A stretch of 41,307 nt of DNA from Nostocales cyanobacterium Centralia_MAG_434 (GTDB taxonomy: Bacteria; Cyanobacteriota; Cyanobacteriia; Cyanobacteriales; Nostocaceae): contig JAJPJF010000522.1 in NCBI GenBank assembly GCA_021324415.1, positions 1 to 41,307 of the forward strand, in the 5' to 3' direction. This document shows, in pieces, positions 1-8,388 of this stretch. How positions within the stretch are numbered: position 1 is the stretch's first letter; each line of letters begins with the position of its first letter. The notes beneath the pieces are model-generated. The model was not told the DNA's origin. It searched no databases and worked only from the letters and a program-made list of their open reading frames with translations. The position numbers and the translations under genes were made by a program.

Positions 1-979
1 AGCTAAGGCTGTTGGCAAGTGGGATGATTTCCAAGGATTTTTGGATGAATTGGATTCTCAACAACCAAAATCAACCGAAAACTCAACAACATCCCCACTC
101 CTCACCCCCCATGCGCCCCTCCCTGTAGAAGCCGATACAAGACGTTCGGAAGCTGTTGCAGTGGATATTGAACGTCCAACACCACCATTTTGGGGAACAA
201 AGTTGTTACAGCCTGGTGATATTCCCTTGGAGGAGATATTCTGGTATTTAGATCTACAAGCTTTAATTGCAGGACAATGGCAGTTCCGCAAGCCGAAGGA
301 TCAGTCGAAGGAGGAATATCAGGCTTTCTTGGATGAAAAGGTGTATCCGATTTTGGCTGAGTGGAAGCAGCGGGTGATTGAGGAGAATTTGTTGCAGCCG
401 CAGGTGATTTATGGGTATTTTCCTTGTCAGGCTGAAGGGAATACTTTATATATATATGAAACGAACCGCCAAAGTGCACAGGAAATAGCTCAATTTGAGT
501 TCCCGCGGCAAAGGTCGTTAAGACGCTTGTGTATTGCTGATTTCTTTGCGCCGAAGGAATCAGGGATCATTGATGTATTCCCAATGCAGGCGGTGACTGT
601 TGGACATTTTGCTACTGAGTATGCCCAAAAGCTATTTGCCGATAATCAATACAAGGATTATCTGTATTTCCACGGTTTTGCGGTGCAGGTAGCGGAAGCA
701 CTCTCTGAGTGGACACATGCTCGCATTCGTCGCGAGTTGGGTTTTGCAGCTGAAGAACCAGATAATATCCGGGATATTTTGGCACAGCGCTATCGTGGTT
801 CGCGTTACAGTTTTGGCTATCCGGCTTGTCCCAATATTCAGGATCAGTATAAGTTGCTGGAACTGTTGGAGAGCGATCGCATTAACTTATTCATGGATGA
901 AAGTGAGCAGCTTTATCCAGAACAATCGACAACGGCGATCATTGCTTACCACCCAGTAGCTAAGTACTTTAGCGCTTAA
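1..979 (+). CDS. metH: Methionine synthase, cobalamin-dependent, C-terminal part (5' end outside window)
   Basis: The reading frame is open from the first base of the window, so this is the 3' end of a longer gene; its true start lies upstream. The visible ~325 residues correspond to the AdoMet-binding reactivation domain of B12-dependent methionine synthase, which remethylates oxidised cobalamin during methionine formation from homocysteine. Typical elements are the PPFWGTKLL entry segment, the YGYFPC segment, the [10 protein letters not shown] segment, the [17 protein letters not shown] helix and the [13 protein letters not shown] motif, which contacts AdoMet. A Pro/Thr/Ser-rich linker precedes the domain, where the B12-binding domain would be joined. 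The gene ends with TAA and is followed by a strong hairpin shared with the convergent monooxygenase gene. Identification is by recognised family sequence; confidence is high. Confidence 0.93.
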   Translation, partial: AKAVGKWDDFQGFLDELDSQQPKSTENSTTSPLLTPHAPLPVEADTRRSEAVAVDIERPTPPFWGTKLLQPGDIPLEEIFWYLDLQALIAGQWQFRKPKDQSKEEYQAFLDEKVYPILAEWKQRVIEENLLQPQVIYGYFPCQAEGNTLYIYETNRQSAQEIAQFEFPRQRSLRRLCIADFFAPKESGIIDVFPMQAVTVGHFATEYAQKLFADNQYKDYLYFHGFAVQVAEALSEWTHARIRRELGFAAEEPDNIRDILAQRYRGSRYSFGYPACPNIQDQYKLLELLESDRINLFMDESEQLYPEQSTTAIIAYHPVAKYFSA

Positions 980-991
980 TTTCATTCTTTC

Positions 992-1017
992 CCCTCTCTT
1001 CATCAACGAAGAGAGGG
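992..1017. terminator. Hairpin between convergent genes
   Basis: A perfect 10-bp stem (CCCTCTCTTC / GAAGAGAGGG) with a 6-nt loop lies 12 bases after the metH stop and just before the end of the convergent monooxygenase gene. Neither side has a strong T-run, so it may act as a bidirectional terminator or as an mRNA 3'-end stabiliser. Confidence 0.6.
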
Positions 1018-1025
1018 CGATTCAG

Positions 1026-2186
1026 TTAAGCCACTAAAGAAGGATTATAGCTATATAGCCACTGCTCAAACTCGCGATCGCCTACTAGCGCCTTCTCCAT
1101 CATGCCCCGTAAGTATATTTCACTATCATCTTTGTAGGCGCGCTTTGCCTGTACAGCATTGCGGATTTGGATGATTTGTGTACGAGGTTTCCGACTTTGT
1201 TCGTAACTAGCAAGTGCTGCTGTCAGACTAGGGGTATGGCAAAGGCATTGAGAAAGTTCCCACGCATCTTCAAACGCTGTATTTGCTCCTTGTCCTAATA
1301 GTGGCACCATCGGATGAGCAGCGTCTCCCAAAAGCGTTACCCTGCCTCGACTCCATTCCGATAACGGTGGTCTGTCACAGATTGGCCGTTCGACAATGTC
1401 CTCAGCATTGGTGGCTTCGATGATTGCTTGCACTGGTTCTGCCCAATCTGTAAACTTCTCTTGGACGCAAGACTTAACATCATCCGCACTCTGGTTCATA
1501 GGTTTGTCTGGCGACAAAGCCGCTGCACTCCACATTATGTATCCACCACCCAAATCAAAGAACCCAAAAATTTTGCCATCGGGTGCTGTCATTGACATAA
1601 CTTCGTGAGGATGCAACATTTCGTGGCTGTACTGGAGAACAGCTCGCCAAGATATCCGTCCAGCATAGTCAGGCTTACCGTCACCAATCATCGTTTGTCT
1701 AACTGCCGAGTTTAACCCATCAGCCCCAATCAACAGTTCTGCCTCTACTTTCTTGCTCCCATCAAAGTAGACTTCAACACCTTTGTCATTTTGCTCAAAA
1801 CCGATGCATCTATAATTGAGATGGATATTTTCAGTTGGTAATGCAGCAGCGAGGATCTCTTGCAAACATGACCATCGAATCTGCAACATTGGCTGACCAT
1901 ATTTCTCCATCAAGTTTACCGCTTGCTGTCCAATGATTTCACCAGTACTTTTTTTTAAGGTCAGCATTCGCGTCTGGCTACCTGCCTGTTTTAGTGACTC
2001 GACTATACCAGGAGCAATTGCTTCAAGACTATTTAAGCCGTTCGGTACAATACTCAGACCAGCGCCAACTGCACGTAAAAAACGAGCTTTTTCGTAAACT
2101 TGGGCGTCGATGCCTTTTCTATGAAGTGCGATCGCCACTGCTAAACCGCCTAATCCAGCACCAATAATAGCTACTTTTTTAATCAT
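1026..2186 (-). CDS. FAD-dependent monooxygenase (PHBH / salicylate hydroxylase-like)
   Basis: This 386-residue flavoprotein has the three sequence marks of class A flavin monooxygenases: the dinucleotide-binding GAGLGG at residues 9-14, the GADGLNS (DG) motif at 154-160, and the LLGDAAHPM (GD) motif near 285-293 that binds the FAD ribose. Such enzymes use NAD(P)H and O2 to hydroxylate or epoxidise aromatic or isoprenoid substrates in the cytoplasm. Length is normal for the family and there is no clear membrane segment. The start follows no good Shine-Dalgarno sequence, but the glycine-rich motif begins at the usual distance from this ATG. It is divergent from the VOC-family gene downstream on the other strand. 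The substrate cannot be told from the sequence; zeaxanthin-epoxidase-like and salicylate-hydroxylase-like roles are both possible. Confidence 0.85.
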   Translation of the reverse strand: MIKKVAIIGAGLGGLAVAIALHRKGIDAQVYEKARFLRAVGAGLSIVPNGLNSLEAIAPGIVESLKQAGSQTRMLTLKKSTGEIIGQQAVNLMEKYGQPMLQIRWSCLQEILAAALPTENIHLNYRCIGFEQNDKGVEVYFDGSKKVEAELLIGADGLNSAVRQTMIGDGKPDYAGRISWRAVLQYSHEMLHPHEVMSMTAPDGKIFGFFDLGGGYIMWSAAALSPDKPMNQSADDVKSCVQEKFTDWAEPVQAIIEATNAEDIVERPICDRPPLSEWSRGRVTLLGDAAHPMVPLLGQGANTAFEDAWELSQCLCHTPSLTAALASYEQSRKPRTQIIQIRNAVQAKRAYKDDSEIYLRGMMEKALVGDREFEQWLYSYNPSLVA

Positions 2187-2570
2187 GATTAAAAGATTGA
2201 TGCATAAATAGTCTAACTATCAAGATGAAAGCTAAAAATTAAAATCAAATAAAAAAAACTATTTTTATGTTTTACAAATTCTTTGTTACCAAATCCACAG
2301 ACAGTTATTACCTCTTTTTAAAGGAATCTTTGAAAAATATCATCAACCCCCAGGTAGATGTATTGATAAATATATAGAGATAATGTAAACATTATATTCT
2401 TAATTATAACCTCATTTTTAAATATTGAAAAGCTTATTTTAAGACAAGTTTTTTCATAGGACAGTGTTATTTTGTTACTAGCCATCTTGTGGAATATTAC
2501 TAGTCTTTTACACAAATGTTTGTTTAACACTAGATAAATATTATTCTCAGCCTTACGCAACAGGACATGT
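2187..2570. other. AT-rich divergent intergenic region
   Basis: This 384-bp gap lies between the start of the FAD monooxygenase gene (minus) and the start of the VOC gene (plus), so it must hold both promoters. It is AT-rich. The only reading frame over most of it, on the minus strand, has no ribosome binding site and no recognisable protein. Nothing else stands out apart from the AGGA ribosome binding site just before the VOC gene. Confidence 0.5.
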
Positions 2571-2963
2571 ATGATTGACCATATTGGGATTAACGTTAGT
2601 AACTTTGAACGGAGCAAGAATTTTTATACAGCTGCATTATCTCCACTTGGATACAAATTAGTCAAAGAGTATGATGCTGCAGAAACTGGTTTTAAAAATG
2701 CCGCTGGTTTTGGCGTTGATGAAATAGCTGACTTTTGGATTGTTGATGAGCAAGTCAATAATCCACCAGTTCATGTTGCCTTCACAGCCGATTCCTCGGA
2801 GAAAGTCAAGACTTTCTACGAAGCAGCTCTTAGAATGGGTGGTAAAGATAATGGCATGCCAAGTGTGCGACGTCATTATTATTATCCCAACTACTATGGG
2901 GCATTAGTTTTAGATCCAGATGGTCACAATATTGAAGTCGTATGCTATGACAGTCCTATTTAA
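2571..2963 (+). CDS. VOC (glyoxalase/bleomycin-resistance/dioxygenase) superfamily protein
   Basis: This 130-residue protein has the VOC fold pattern of two beta-alpha-beta-beta-beta modules. The MIDHIGINVSNFERSKNFY opening carries the first metal-ligand His at residue 4. PPVHVAF in the middle carries the second His. LVLDPDGHNIEVVCY at the end carries the C-terminal Glu ligand. These match divalent-metal-dependent lyases, isomerases and dioxygenases of the glyoxalase superfamily. AGGA sits 5 bases before the ATG and supports this start. The gene is divergent from the FAD monooxygenase, so detoxification of a reactive compound is possible but not shown. The exact reaction cannot be assigned. 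Confidence 0.85.
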   Translation: MIDHIGINVSNFERSKNFYTAALSPLGYKLVKEYDAAETGFKNAAGFGVDEIADFWIVDEQVNNPPVHVAFTADSSEKVKTFYEAALRMGGKDNGMPSVRRHYYYPNYYGALVLDPDGHNIEVVCYDSPI

Positions 2964-3404
2964 GTTGTAAAAATTCCAGGCTTCAGAATGGGAGCATCCC
3001 CTAAATGAAATAAGTAGTACGAGGTCTGGCTCGCGTGATATATTTAGCGAGCAAGATGTGAGTGCAAAGCACACACTTCGCGAACGCACTACAAAATAAA
3101 TCTTGCTAAATCAGGATACGCCCTTCAGAAACCCGGTTTCTTGGAAAAATCGGTTTTCTCATTCCTCATGAATGATTTAAAATGGCTATTTTACTAATAA
3201 AAACAATATATTCATAAAACATGTAATATTAATTACAATCTTACAAAATACTGCTTTAAGCTATATCTTAAATACTAAAAAATGTAGAAAAAAATTTTAA
3301 TAAAAAATGCTTGTAATCTGAGAGAATTTCTATATTCCTTCCGTTGAAATTAAATATTAATTCAACTCAATAGGGAAAGAAAATAGTCGCTTTGTGGACG
3401 TTTT
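2964..3404. other. Intergenic region with several hairpins and a palindromic repeat
   Basis: The 441-bp gap before the KimA-like permease gene holds a GCTCGC / GCGAGC stem (3029-3034 with 3047-3052), a GTGC-aaa-GCAC hairpin near 3065-3077, and the 15-bp odd palindrome AGAAACC-C-GGTTTCT at 3127-3141. A related copy of the last one occurs at 9527-9541. The remainder, about 3190-3404, is very AT-rich and should contain the permease promoter and leader. I looked for a c-di-AMP riboswitch of the ydaO type in this leader and could not recognise one. Confidence 0.5.
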
Positions 3405-5246
3405 ATGTCCTTTTACCCTCAAATAAAGCAGTTTTTGCTTGGTCGCACTTTACCAACAAGTGCTCGTCACCACGAGCGTTTGAATAACGCCGTCGCCTTG
3501 ACGGTACTTGCTGCCGATGCGCTCTCCTCAGTGGCTTATGCAACTGAGGAGATTCTCAAAGTTTTAGTGCTCGCAGGCAGTGCAGTTATCGGAGGCTCTA
3601 TTTGGGTTGCTGTAGCGATCACATTGCTGCTGTTGATCATCACTCTTTCCTACCAACAAACAATCCGTGCTTATCCCAATGGTGGGGGAGCCTACATTGT
3701 TGCTCATGACAACTTAGGACTTTATCCTGGTTTGATTGCAGCCGCAGCACTGATGATTGACTATGTCTTGACGGTAACGGTTAGTATTGCCTCTGGCGTA
3801 GATAACCTGACCTCCATTCCCCTACTGCAGCCATTACGACATTTCTCTGTAGAACTGTGCTTGCTGTTTATTAGCTTAATCATGCTGGCAAATCTCAGGG
3901 GTGTCAGAGAATCAGGCAGGATTTTTATGATCCCCACCTATGCATTCATTGTCAGTGTTTTTCTGATGATTGGCGTAGGTTTCTTCAAACAGGTGACTGG
4001 ACACATCGATACAAGTCTTCCGGTTATTCAGCCAACAGAACCACTAAGTGTCTTTCTGATATTGAGAGCATTTTCTCAAGGATGTACAGCATTGACAGGG
4101 GTTGAGGCAATCTCGAACGGTGTTCCAGCCTTTAAGCCTCCAGAATCAAAAAATGCGCGTCTGACGATGGTTTACATGGGTTTGATTCTTGGCATCATGT
4201 TTCTAGGAGTCACTTACTTCGCCAAGATTTACCATATAGTTCCTAACCCAAAAGAAACCGTAATTTCTCAGTTAGCTCACAATATTTTTGGCTATGGCTT
4301 GTTCTACAACTTTGTGCAAGTAGCAACGCTGTTAATTCTATTGTTAGCAGCAAACACAAGTTATGCAGACTTTCCTCGGCTTTCCTCTCTTTTGGCGCGT
4401 GATGGATTTGCACCTCGGCAATTAGCACTGTTAGGTGAGCGTTTAGTTTACTCCAACGGGATTATTTTGCTCAGCTTGTTTAGTGCAGCACTGATCATTG
4501 TCTTCAAAGGTAGTGTTGACAAGTTGATTTCCCTATTTGCTGTGGGTGTGTTTATGTCCTTCGCCCTCTCTCAAGCTGGGATGGTACGCCACTGGTTTAG
4601 AGAGCGTTCACCTGGTTGGCACTCCAGAGCTTTCATGAATGGGTTGGGAAGTATGATTACAGTAATTGTTCTGCTTGTGATTTTGCAAACAAAGTTTCTA
4701 GCAGGAGCATGGGTGGTTGTTGTTGCAATTCCTGTGATCGTGAGCTTATTTTTAGCGATTCATCGTCACTATCGCTATGTAGTAGAACGTCTTAGTCTGC
4801 AGGGAATACCGCCTAGAGATTATCTTCCTAGACCTAACCCAGCAGTAGTGACTCGTCCTGCGGTAGTGATTGTGGGCTACCTACACCGAGGAACAGTAGA
4901 AGCTTTAGACTATGCACGCACAATTGCTGATGAAATTGTTGCAGTTCATGTAGACATCGGCAATACAGATCGTGAAAAACTCCAAAAACAATGGCGACAA
5001 CTAGAGCCTGACATTCCTTTGAAAATTATTGATTCACCGTATCGCGCTTTGATTGAACCAATTGTCAATTTTGTGTCTCAATTTGAAGAGCATCATCAAG
5101 ATGTGTTTACAACAGTCATTATTCCTGCTTTTGTCCCACGTAATTGGTGGGCCAGTTTTTTGCACAATCAAACAGCACTGTTTTTAAAGACTGCTTTACG
5201 AGCGCAAAAAAGTCGAGTTGTCACTACTGTCAGGTATTACTTGTAA
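3405..5246 (+). CDS. APC/KUP-superfamily permease, KimA (YdaO)-like potassium importer
   Basis: This 613-residue membrane protein closely follows the layout of Bacillus subtilis KimA, a high-affinity K+/H+ symporter. It has a short N-terminal tail, a DALSSVAYATEEIL first helix, the YPNGGGAYIVAHDNLG loop, an AFSQGCTALTGVEAISNGVPAFK segment and about twelve hydrophobic helices up to roughly residue 470. A cytoplasmic C-terminal domain of about 135 residues follows, ending in a HNQTALFLKTAL segment. Length and domain order match the ~607-residue reference protein as I recall it. The Na+/H+ antiporter gene 200 bp downstream on the same strand fits a role in monovalent-cation homeostasis. No good Shine-Dalgarno lies at the usual distance from the ATG. 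Many databases call such proteins simply amino acid permease; potassium uptake is an inference from family resemblance. Confidence 0.8.
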   Translation: MSFYPQIKQFLLGRTLPTSARHHERLNNAVALTVLAADALSSVAYATEEILKVLVLAGSAVIGGSIWVAVAITLLLLIITLSYQQTIRAYPNGGGAYIVAHDNLGLYPGLIAAAALMIDYVLTVTVSIASGVDNLTSIPLLQPLRHFSVELCLLFISLIMLANLRGVRESGRIFMIPTYAFIVSVFLMIGVGFFKQVTGHIDTSLPVIQPTEPLSVFLILRAFSQGCTALTGVEAISNGVPAFKPPESKNARLTMVYMGLILGIMFLGVTYFAKIYHIVPNPKETVISQLAHNIFGYGLFYNFVQVATLLILLLAANTSYADFPRLSSLLARDGFAPRQLALLGERLVYSNGIILLSLFSAALIIVFKGSVDKLISLFAVGVFMSFALSQAGMVRHWFRERSPGWHSRAFMNGLGSMITVIVLLVILQTKFLAGAWVVVVAIPVIVSLFLAIHRHYRYVVERLSLQGIPPRDYLPRPNPAVVTRPAVVIVGYLHRGTVEALDYARTIADEIVAVHVDIGNTDREKLQKQWRQLEPDIPLKIIDSPYRALIEPIVNFVSQFEEHHQDVFTTVIIPAFVPRNWWASFLHNQTALFLKTALRAQKSRVVTTVRYYL

Positions 5247-5281
5247 CAACTTTTTTCTCAAACTAACTGTAGTCACTCGTG

Positions 5282-5420
5282 AACCTGGATTTCTTACCAA
5301 GATTTCACAAGACTGATAAAACCCCGATTGACCTTCAAATAAGGCGTTATCAGTCAGCCAAAAGTGTTTAGTATAGAAGTTGTCAGGAGTGAAATCACAA
5401 AACTTGGTAGAAATCCAGGT
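5282..5420. repeat. 140-bp element bounded by inverted repeats
   Basis: AACCTGGATTTCTTACCAAG (5282-5301) is matched in inverted orientation by 5402-5420, with a single-base gap. Inside lies a second perfect inverted pair, GACTGATAA / TTATCAGTC (about 5311-5319 and 5346-5354). The whole block could fold into a long nested hairpin between the two ion-transporter genes. It resembles a small non-autonomous palindromic element (MITE-like). No clear target-site duplication is visible. Confidence 0.6.
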
Positions 5421-5444
5421 TGACATTCATTCTGGAATACGATC

Positions 5445-6995
5445 ATGGCATTAGAATTTGCGACAAGTGAAGTTATCATTGGAGAACGACTAGAGCAATT
5501 TCTTCTAGCACTCTCCATATCTCTTGGCGTGGCAACACTACCACAAATTTTTAGTTGGTTTCGCCGTATCCCTTACACACTGCTACTAGTCATTGTGGGA
5601 TTAGCGTTAGCATTCTTCAATGTGCGATTGGTGAGTCTTTCCCCTGAATTGATTCTTGTGATTTTCTTACCACCACTGCTGTTTGAAGCTGCTTGGAATT
5701 TGAAATGGTCAGATTTGCAGCGGGATTTGCTACCGATTTGTCTATATGCTGTGGTGGGGGTGGTAGTTTCTATCGCAGGAGTGGCGCTGGGTCTTCATCA
5801 ATTTGCTGGACTAGAACCAAGCGTTGCTCTGTTGATTGGAGCGAGTTTGTCAGCAACCGATCCAGTTTCAGTCATAGCTTTGTTCAGGGAACTAGGAGCA
5901 GGCAAACGCCTAACAACGCTAGTGGAAGGAGAAAGTTTATTTAATGATGGCATGGCTGTTGTTGCTTTTGGGTTATTAGTAACCCTGCCTTTAGGCACTG
6001 CTAAATTAGAACTCCGATCTGCTTTACTAGACTTTCTTCAGATAGTCAGCATTGGTATCGGGATTGGAGGACTATTTGGGTTTGGCATCTCCTATCTGAC
6101 GCAACGGTTCGATTTACCATTAGTAGAACAATCCCTCACCTTAGTTTCTGCATACAGCACTTACCTACTTACGGAAGATTTGGGCGGTTCTGGAGTGATT
6201 GCGGTAGTGACTACAGCTTTGATCTTAGGCAACTTTGGCTCCCGCATCGGCATGAACCCGCGTACACGCATCATTGTTACAGAATTTTGGGAGTTTCTGG
6301 CGTTTTTTGTCAACTCGATTGTTTTTCTATTGATTGGTGACCAAATTCGCTTTGCTGTCCTAGGAGATAACCTGAAAACTGTTGCAGTCGCGATCGCCGC
6401 TCTGATTATGGCACGGGCAGTATCGATTTATGGATTAAGTAGTCTCAGCAACTGGCTCGCTAAATCCGACATTCCTCTATCTGAACAAACTGTGCTGTCA
6501 TGGGGCGGTTTGCGTGGGTCTGTCTCAATTGCCCTTGTTCTGAGTGTACCAGCTATACTCCCACATAGAGAGGAAGTGATTGCGACAGTATTCGGAGTCG
6601 TTTTATTTACACTAATAGTACAAGGTTTGACCATCCAGCCATTGTTAGAAAAACTACAGCTTTTAGGTTCGCAACAGCTCACTCAACAATACATGGAGGC
6701 AATTGCTCGTCAAGTTGCTCTCCAAAGAGCATTGGAATATTTAGAAACAACACAAAAGCGTCCAGAAATTCAGCCCGAGTTTTATCACTACCAGAAGACG
6801 TTGCTTGCCGAAGAAATTGTCCGTTGGCAAGAAAAAATTGACAAGCTCTTACATGAAAACCCTAATTTGCAAGAACTCGCAACTGAACAACTGCGAGGAG
6901 AACTACTGGCAATCGAGGCAGAGACCTACGCTGAGTTTATTCGCGCTGGTAAATTAAATAAAGAACTGTCGCCTTGTCCTGCAAACAATGCATGA
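5445..6995 (+). CDS. CPA1-family Na+(K+)/H+ antiporter
   Basis: This 516-residue protein has about twelve membrane segments in the first ~410 residues and then a hydrophilic, helical C-terminal tail of about 100 residues. CPA1 hallmarks are present: FLPPLLFEAAWN near 74-85, SATDPVSVIALF at 136-147 and EGESLFNDGMAVV at 161-173, with the Asn-Asp pair N167-D168 that forms the ion site. The SWGGLRGSVSIALVLS segment is also typical. Such antiporters exchange Na+ or K+ for H+ across the plasma or thylakoid membrane and protect cyanobacteria against salt and alkaline stress. It follows the KimA-like permease on the same strand, separated by the 140-bp inverted-repeat element. The ATG is preceded only by a weak GGAA. 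Ion preference cannot be deduced. Confidence 0.9.
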   Translation: MALEFATSEVIIGERLEQFLLALSISLGVATLPQIFSWFRRIPYTLLLVIVGLALAFFNVRLVSLSPELILVIFLPPLLFEAAWNLKWSDLQRDLLPICLYAVVGVVVSIAGVALGLHQFAGLEPSVALLIGASLSATDPVSVIALFRELGAGKRLTTLVEGESLFNDGMAVVAFGLLVTLPLGTAKLELRSALLDFLQIVSIGIGIGGLFGFGISYLTQRFDLPLVEQSLTLVSAYSTYLLTEDLGGSGVIAVVTTALILGNFGSRIGMNPRTRIIVTEFWEFLAFFVNSIVFLLIGDQIRFAVLGDNLKTVAVAIAALIMARAVSIYGLSSLSNWLAKSDIPLSEQTVLSWGGLRGSVSIALVLSVPAILPHREEVIATVFGVVLFTLIVQGLTIQPLLEKLQLLGSQQLTQQYMEAIARQVALQRALEYLETTQKRPEIQPEFYHYQKTLLAEEIVRWQEKIDKLLHENPNLQELATEQLRGELLAIEAETYAEFIRAGKLNKELSPCPANNA

Positions 6996-7062
6996 CACAG
7001 CCATTGGGGTAGAAGGTAGCAAACCCGACACATGGGATTGGACTCCCCTCAATAAATATACT

Positions 7063-7111
7063 TGCATGAAGTGACATACTCCCGACGCTCACCCTTCGGG
7101 TAGAGCGCGGG
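7063..7111. repeat. Hairpin block resembling an IS200/IS605-type end or related interspersed repeat
   Basis: CCC-ga-CGCTCACCC-ttc-GGGTaGAGCG-c-GGG (7081-7111) forms a strong imperfect stem-loop, preceded by a GTGACATACT sequence. From memory, such hairpins next to a GTGACATACTCC sequence flank IS200/IS605-family elements in cyanobacteria. No transposase or TnpB frame is present here, so this would be a remnant or a dispersed copy of an end. Confidence 0.4.
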
Positions 7112-7181
7112 GCTGCTGCTGTCGAAGCTCAAAGCTCTATAAGCAAGATAGTTTCAATTGTTGAGCAAAAATACGGCGCTG

Positions 7182-7268
7182 TCTCCCCTGCTCCTGGTGC
7201 CCCTCTGCTTCCTTGTCCTCCCTATCCCCCTTCCCTCGTCCACGCCAGTCACCTCAAATCGGGAAACC
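7182..7268 (-). repeat. Composite repeat copy (TCCCGA..GACTGGCGTGGAC plus purine-rich tail)
   Basis: Read on the minus strand, this block begins GGTTTCCCGA, continues with TTGAGG and GACTGGCGTGGAC, and runs into a G/A-rich tail containing GGAGGACAAGG. The same order of motifs occurs on the plus strand at 26233-26285. It sits just after the stop codon of the TauD-like gene. Confidence 0.65.
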
Positions 7269-7273
7269 TAACA

Positions 7274-8155
7274 TTAGTGCTCGCTCTCCTTGTCTACCAC
7301 TCCTACACGTAGAGCAACACGTTTATACTGGCTAGCATCATAGGGAATACCTGCGTGCATAACTTGCGAGTTGTCCCAAACAACAAGATCGCCCGGATGC
7401 CAAACATGAGCATAAACTGGTGTGCGTTCTAGGACTGTTTCAAACAGTTCCTCCCAAAATTGTTTTGCTAAATCCAATTGCTCTTCCATTCCAACAAGAA
7501 TTGATGTGTCTGAGCCCAGATATAATCCTCTCTTTCCAGAAATCTTGTGGGTTGAAACAATAGGATGCATTTTCATTGGCACATCAGACCCCGGCTTGTA
7601 GCTTCTTGGAGGCAAATGATACATAAACATTTGCTCCAACTGTTGCTGATGCTCAGGATCGAGATTGTTGTAAGCTTCGATCATGTCCAGGAATTCTGTT
7701 GTGTGGGGCTGACCATCGACCCCTTCTGCTGGTATTTCTATTCCATAAAGCATGACCACATACAAAGCATTCATATCTAGACCTTCTGTTGTAGGAAGGA
7801 GGTCCTTGTCATGATGCCATTGCCAAGCAATCTTACCCACTATCTCTTGAGTATTTTCCTGAGGATTTCCTAGAATAGCAACACCGGAACTTTGTAAGTT
7901 TGGATCGATGTTTGGGTCTAGGGGTTTAGATGGATAATTCAAGGTGAACTCACCAAAAGTCTGATTGGCAAATTTCTTCAACTCTGATGCTGTGAGACGT
8001 TGATTTCTGACGACAATCACACCATGTTGCCAAAGAGCTGTTTTGAATTCACTAACTTGTTGATTAGTAAGTTGCATGAGATTGCAACCTTGCAGTACTT
8101 CCATGCCAAGTCTAGAATGTTGCTGTACTGTCTTATATGGCATTTTTAGAATCAT
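7274..8155 (-). CDS. TauD/TfdA-family Fe(II)/2-oxoglutarate-dependent dioxygenase
   Basis: This 293-residue enzyme has the TauD-family facial triad. WHHDKD at 113-118 gives the His114-x-Asp116 pair and QVMHAG gives the distal His267. YKRVALRV follows, with Arg279/Arg283 positioned to hold 2-oxoglutarate. Family members couple decarboxylation of 2-oxoglutarate to oxidation of a small organic substrate in the cytoplasm. Met5 (8143) is an equally plausible start; neither has a good ribosome binding site. It is the last gene of a same-strand series after the KMO-like flavoprotein and the propeller protein, about 230 bp after the latter. A joint pathway is an inference from this grouping. The actual substrate (taurine, an aryloxyacid, or an intermediate in a natural product) is unknown. 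Confidence 0.87.
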   Translation of the reverse strand: MILKMPYKTVQQHSRLGMEVLQGCNLMQLTNQQVSEFKTALWQHGVIVVRNQRLTASELKKFANQTFGEFTLNYPSKPLDPNIDPNLQSSGVAILGNPQENTQEIVGKIAWQWHHDKDLLPTTEGLDMNALYVVMLYGIEIPAEGVDGQPHTTEFLDMIEAYNNLDPEHQQQLEQMFMYHLPPRSYKPGSDVPMKMHPIVSTHKISGKRGLYLGSDTSILVGMEEQLDLAKQFWEELFETVLERTPVYAHVWHPGDLVVWDNSQVMHAGIPYDASQYKRVALRVGVVDKESEH

Positions 8156-8312
8156 AATTTATACAAATTACCTCAAAGGGAAGTTTGTCGTATTTTGCAG
8201 AGAAACTTATCTTCTTGAACCTTTTAAACCACAATTATTAGAGCAACTTATCAGATGGAGCCTATCCTAATCATGTCTGAGGGTATTAGCTAAATCCATC
8301 TGTCATTTGGTG

Positions 8313-8360
8313 GATGCGATCGCCGGATTTCTCACAAATTGGAAATACAGGGATCGCATC
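8313..8360. repeat. Imperfect stem-loop containing a HIP1 site
   Basis: GATGCGATC (8313-8321) and GATCGCATC (8352-8360) are perfect inverted 9-mers. Between them ATTTC and GAAAT also pair. The structure lies in the 233-bp gap between the propeller gene and the TauD-like gene and overlaps a GCGATCGC octamer. It has no T-run, so it is more likely an mRNA processing or stabilising hairpin, or a small palindromic repeat, than a simple terminator. Confidence 0.5.
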
Positions 8361-8388
8361 TCCACCCACATTCAGTACAACCTGCCGT

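Noticed and set aside
2318-2617. 99-codon minus-strand frame
   Set aside because: AT-rich, no ribosome binding site, no recognisable protein features, and it overlaps the well-supported start of the VOC gene.
3190-3404. c-di-AMP (ydaO-type) riboswitch before the KimA-like gene
   Set aside because: I looked for the conserved core and found only AT-rich sequence; a covariance-model search would be needed to be sure.
5196-5426. 76-codon minus-strand frame between the ion transporters
   Set aside because: It is produced by the 140-bp inverted-repeat element and overlaps the end of the permease gene.
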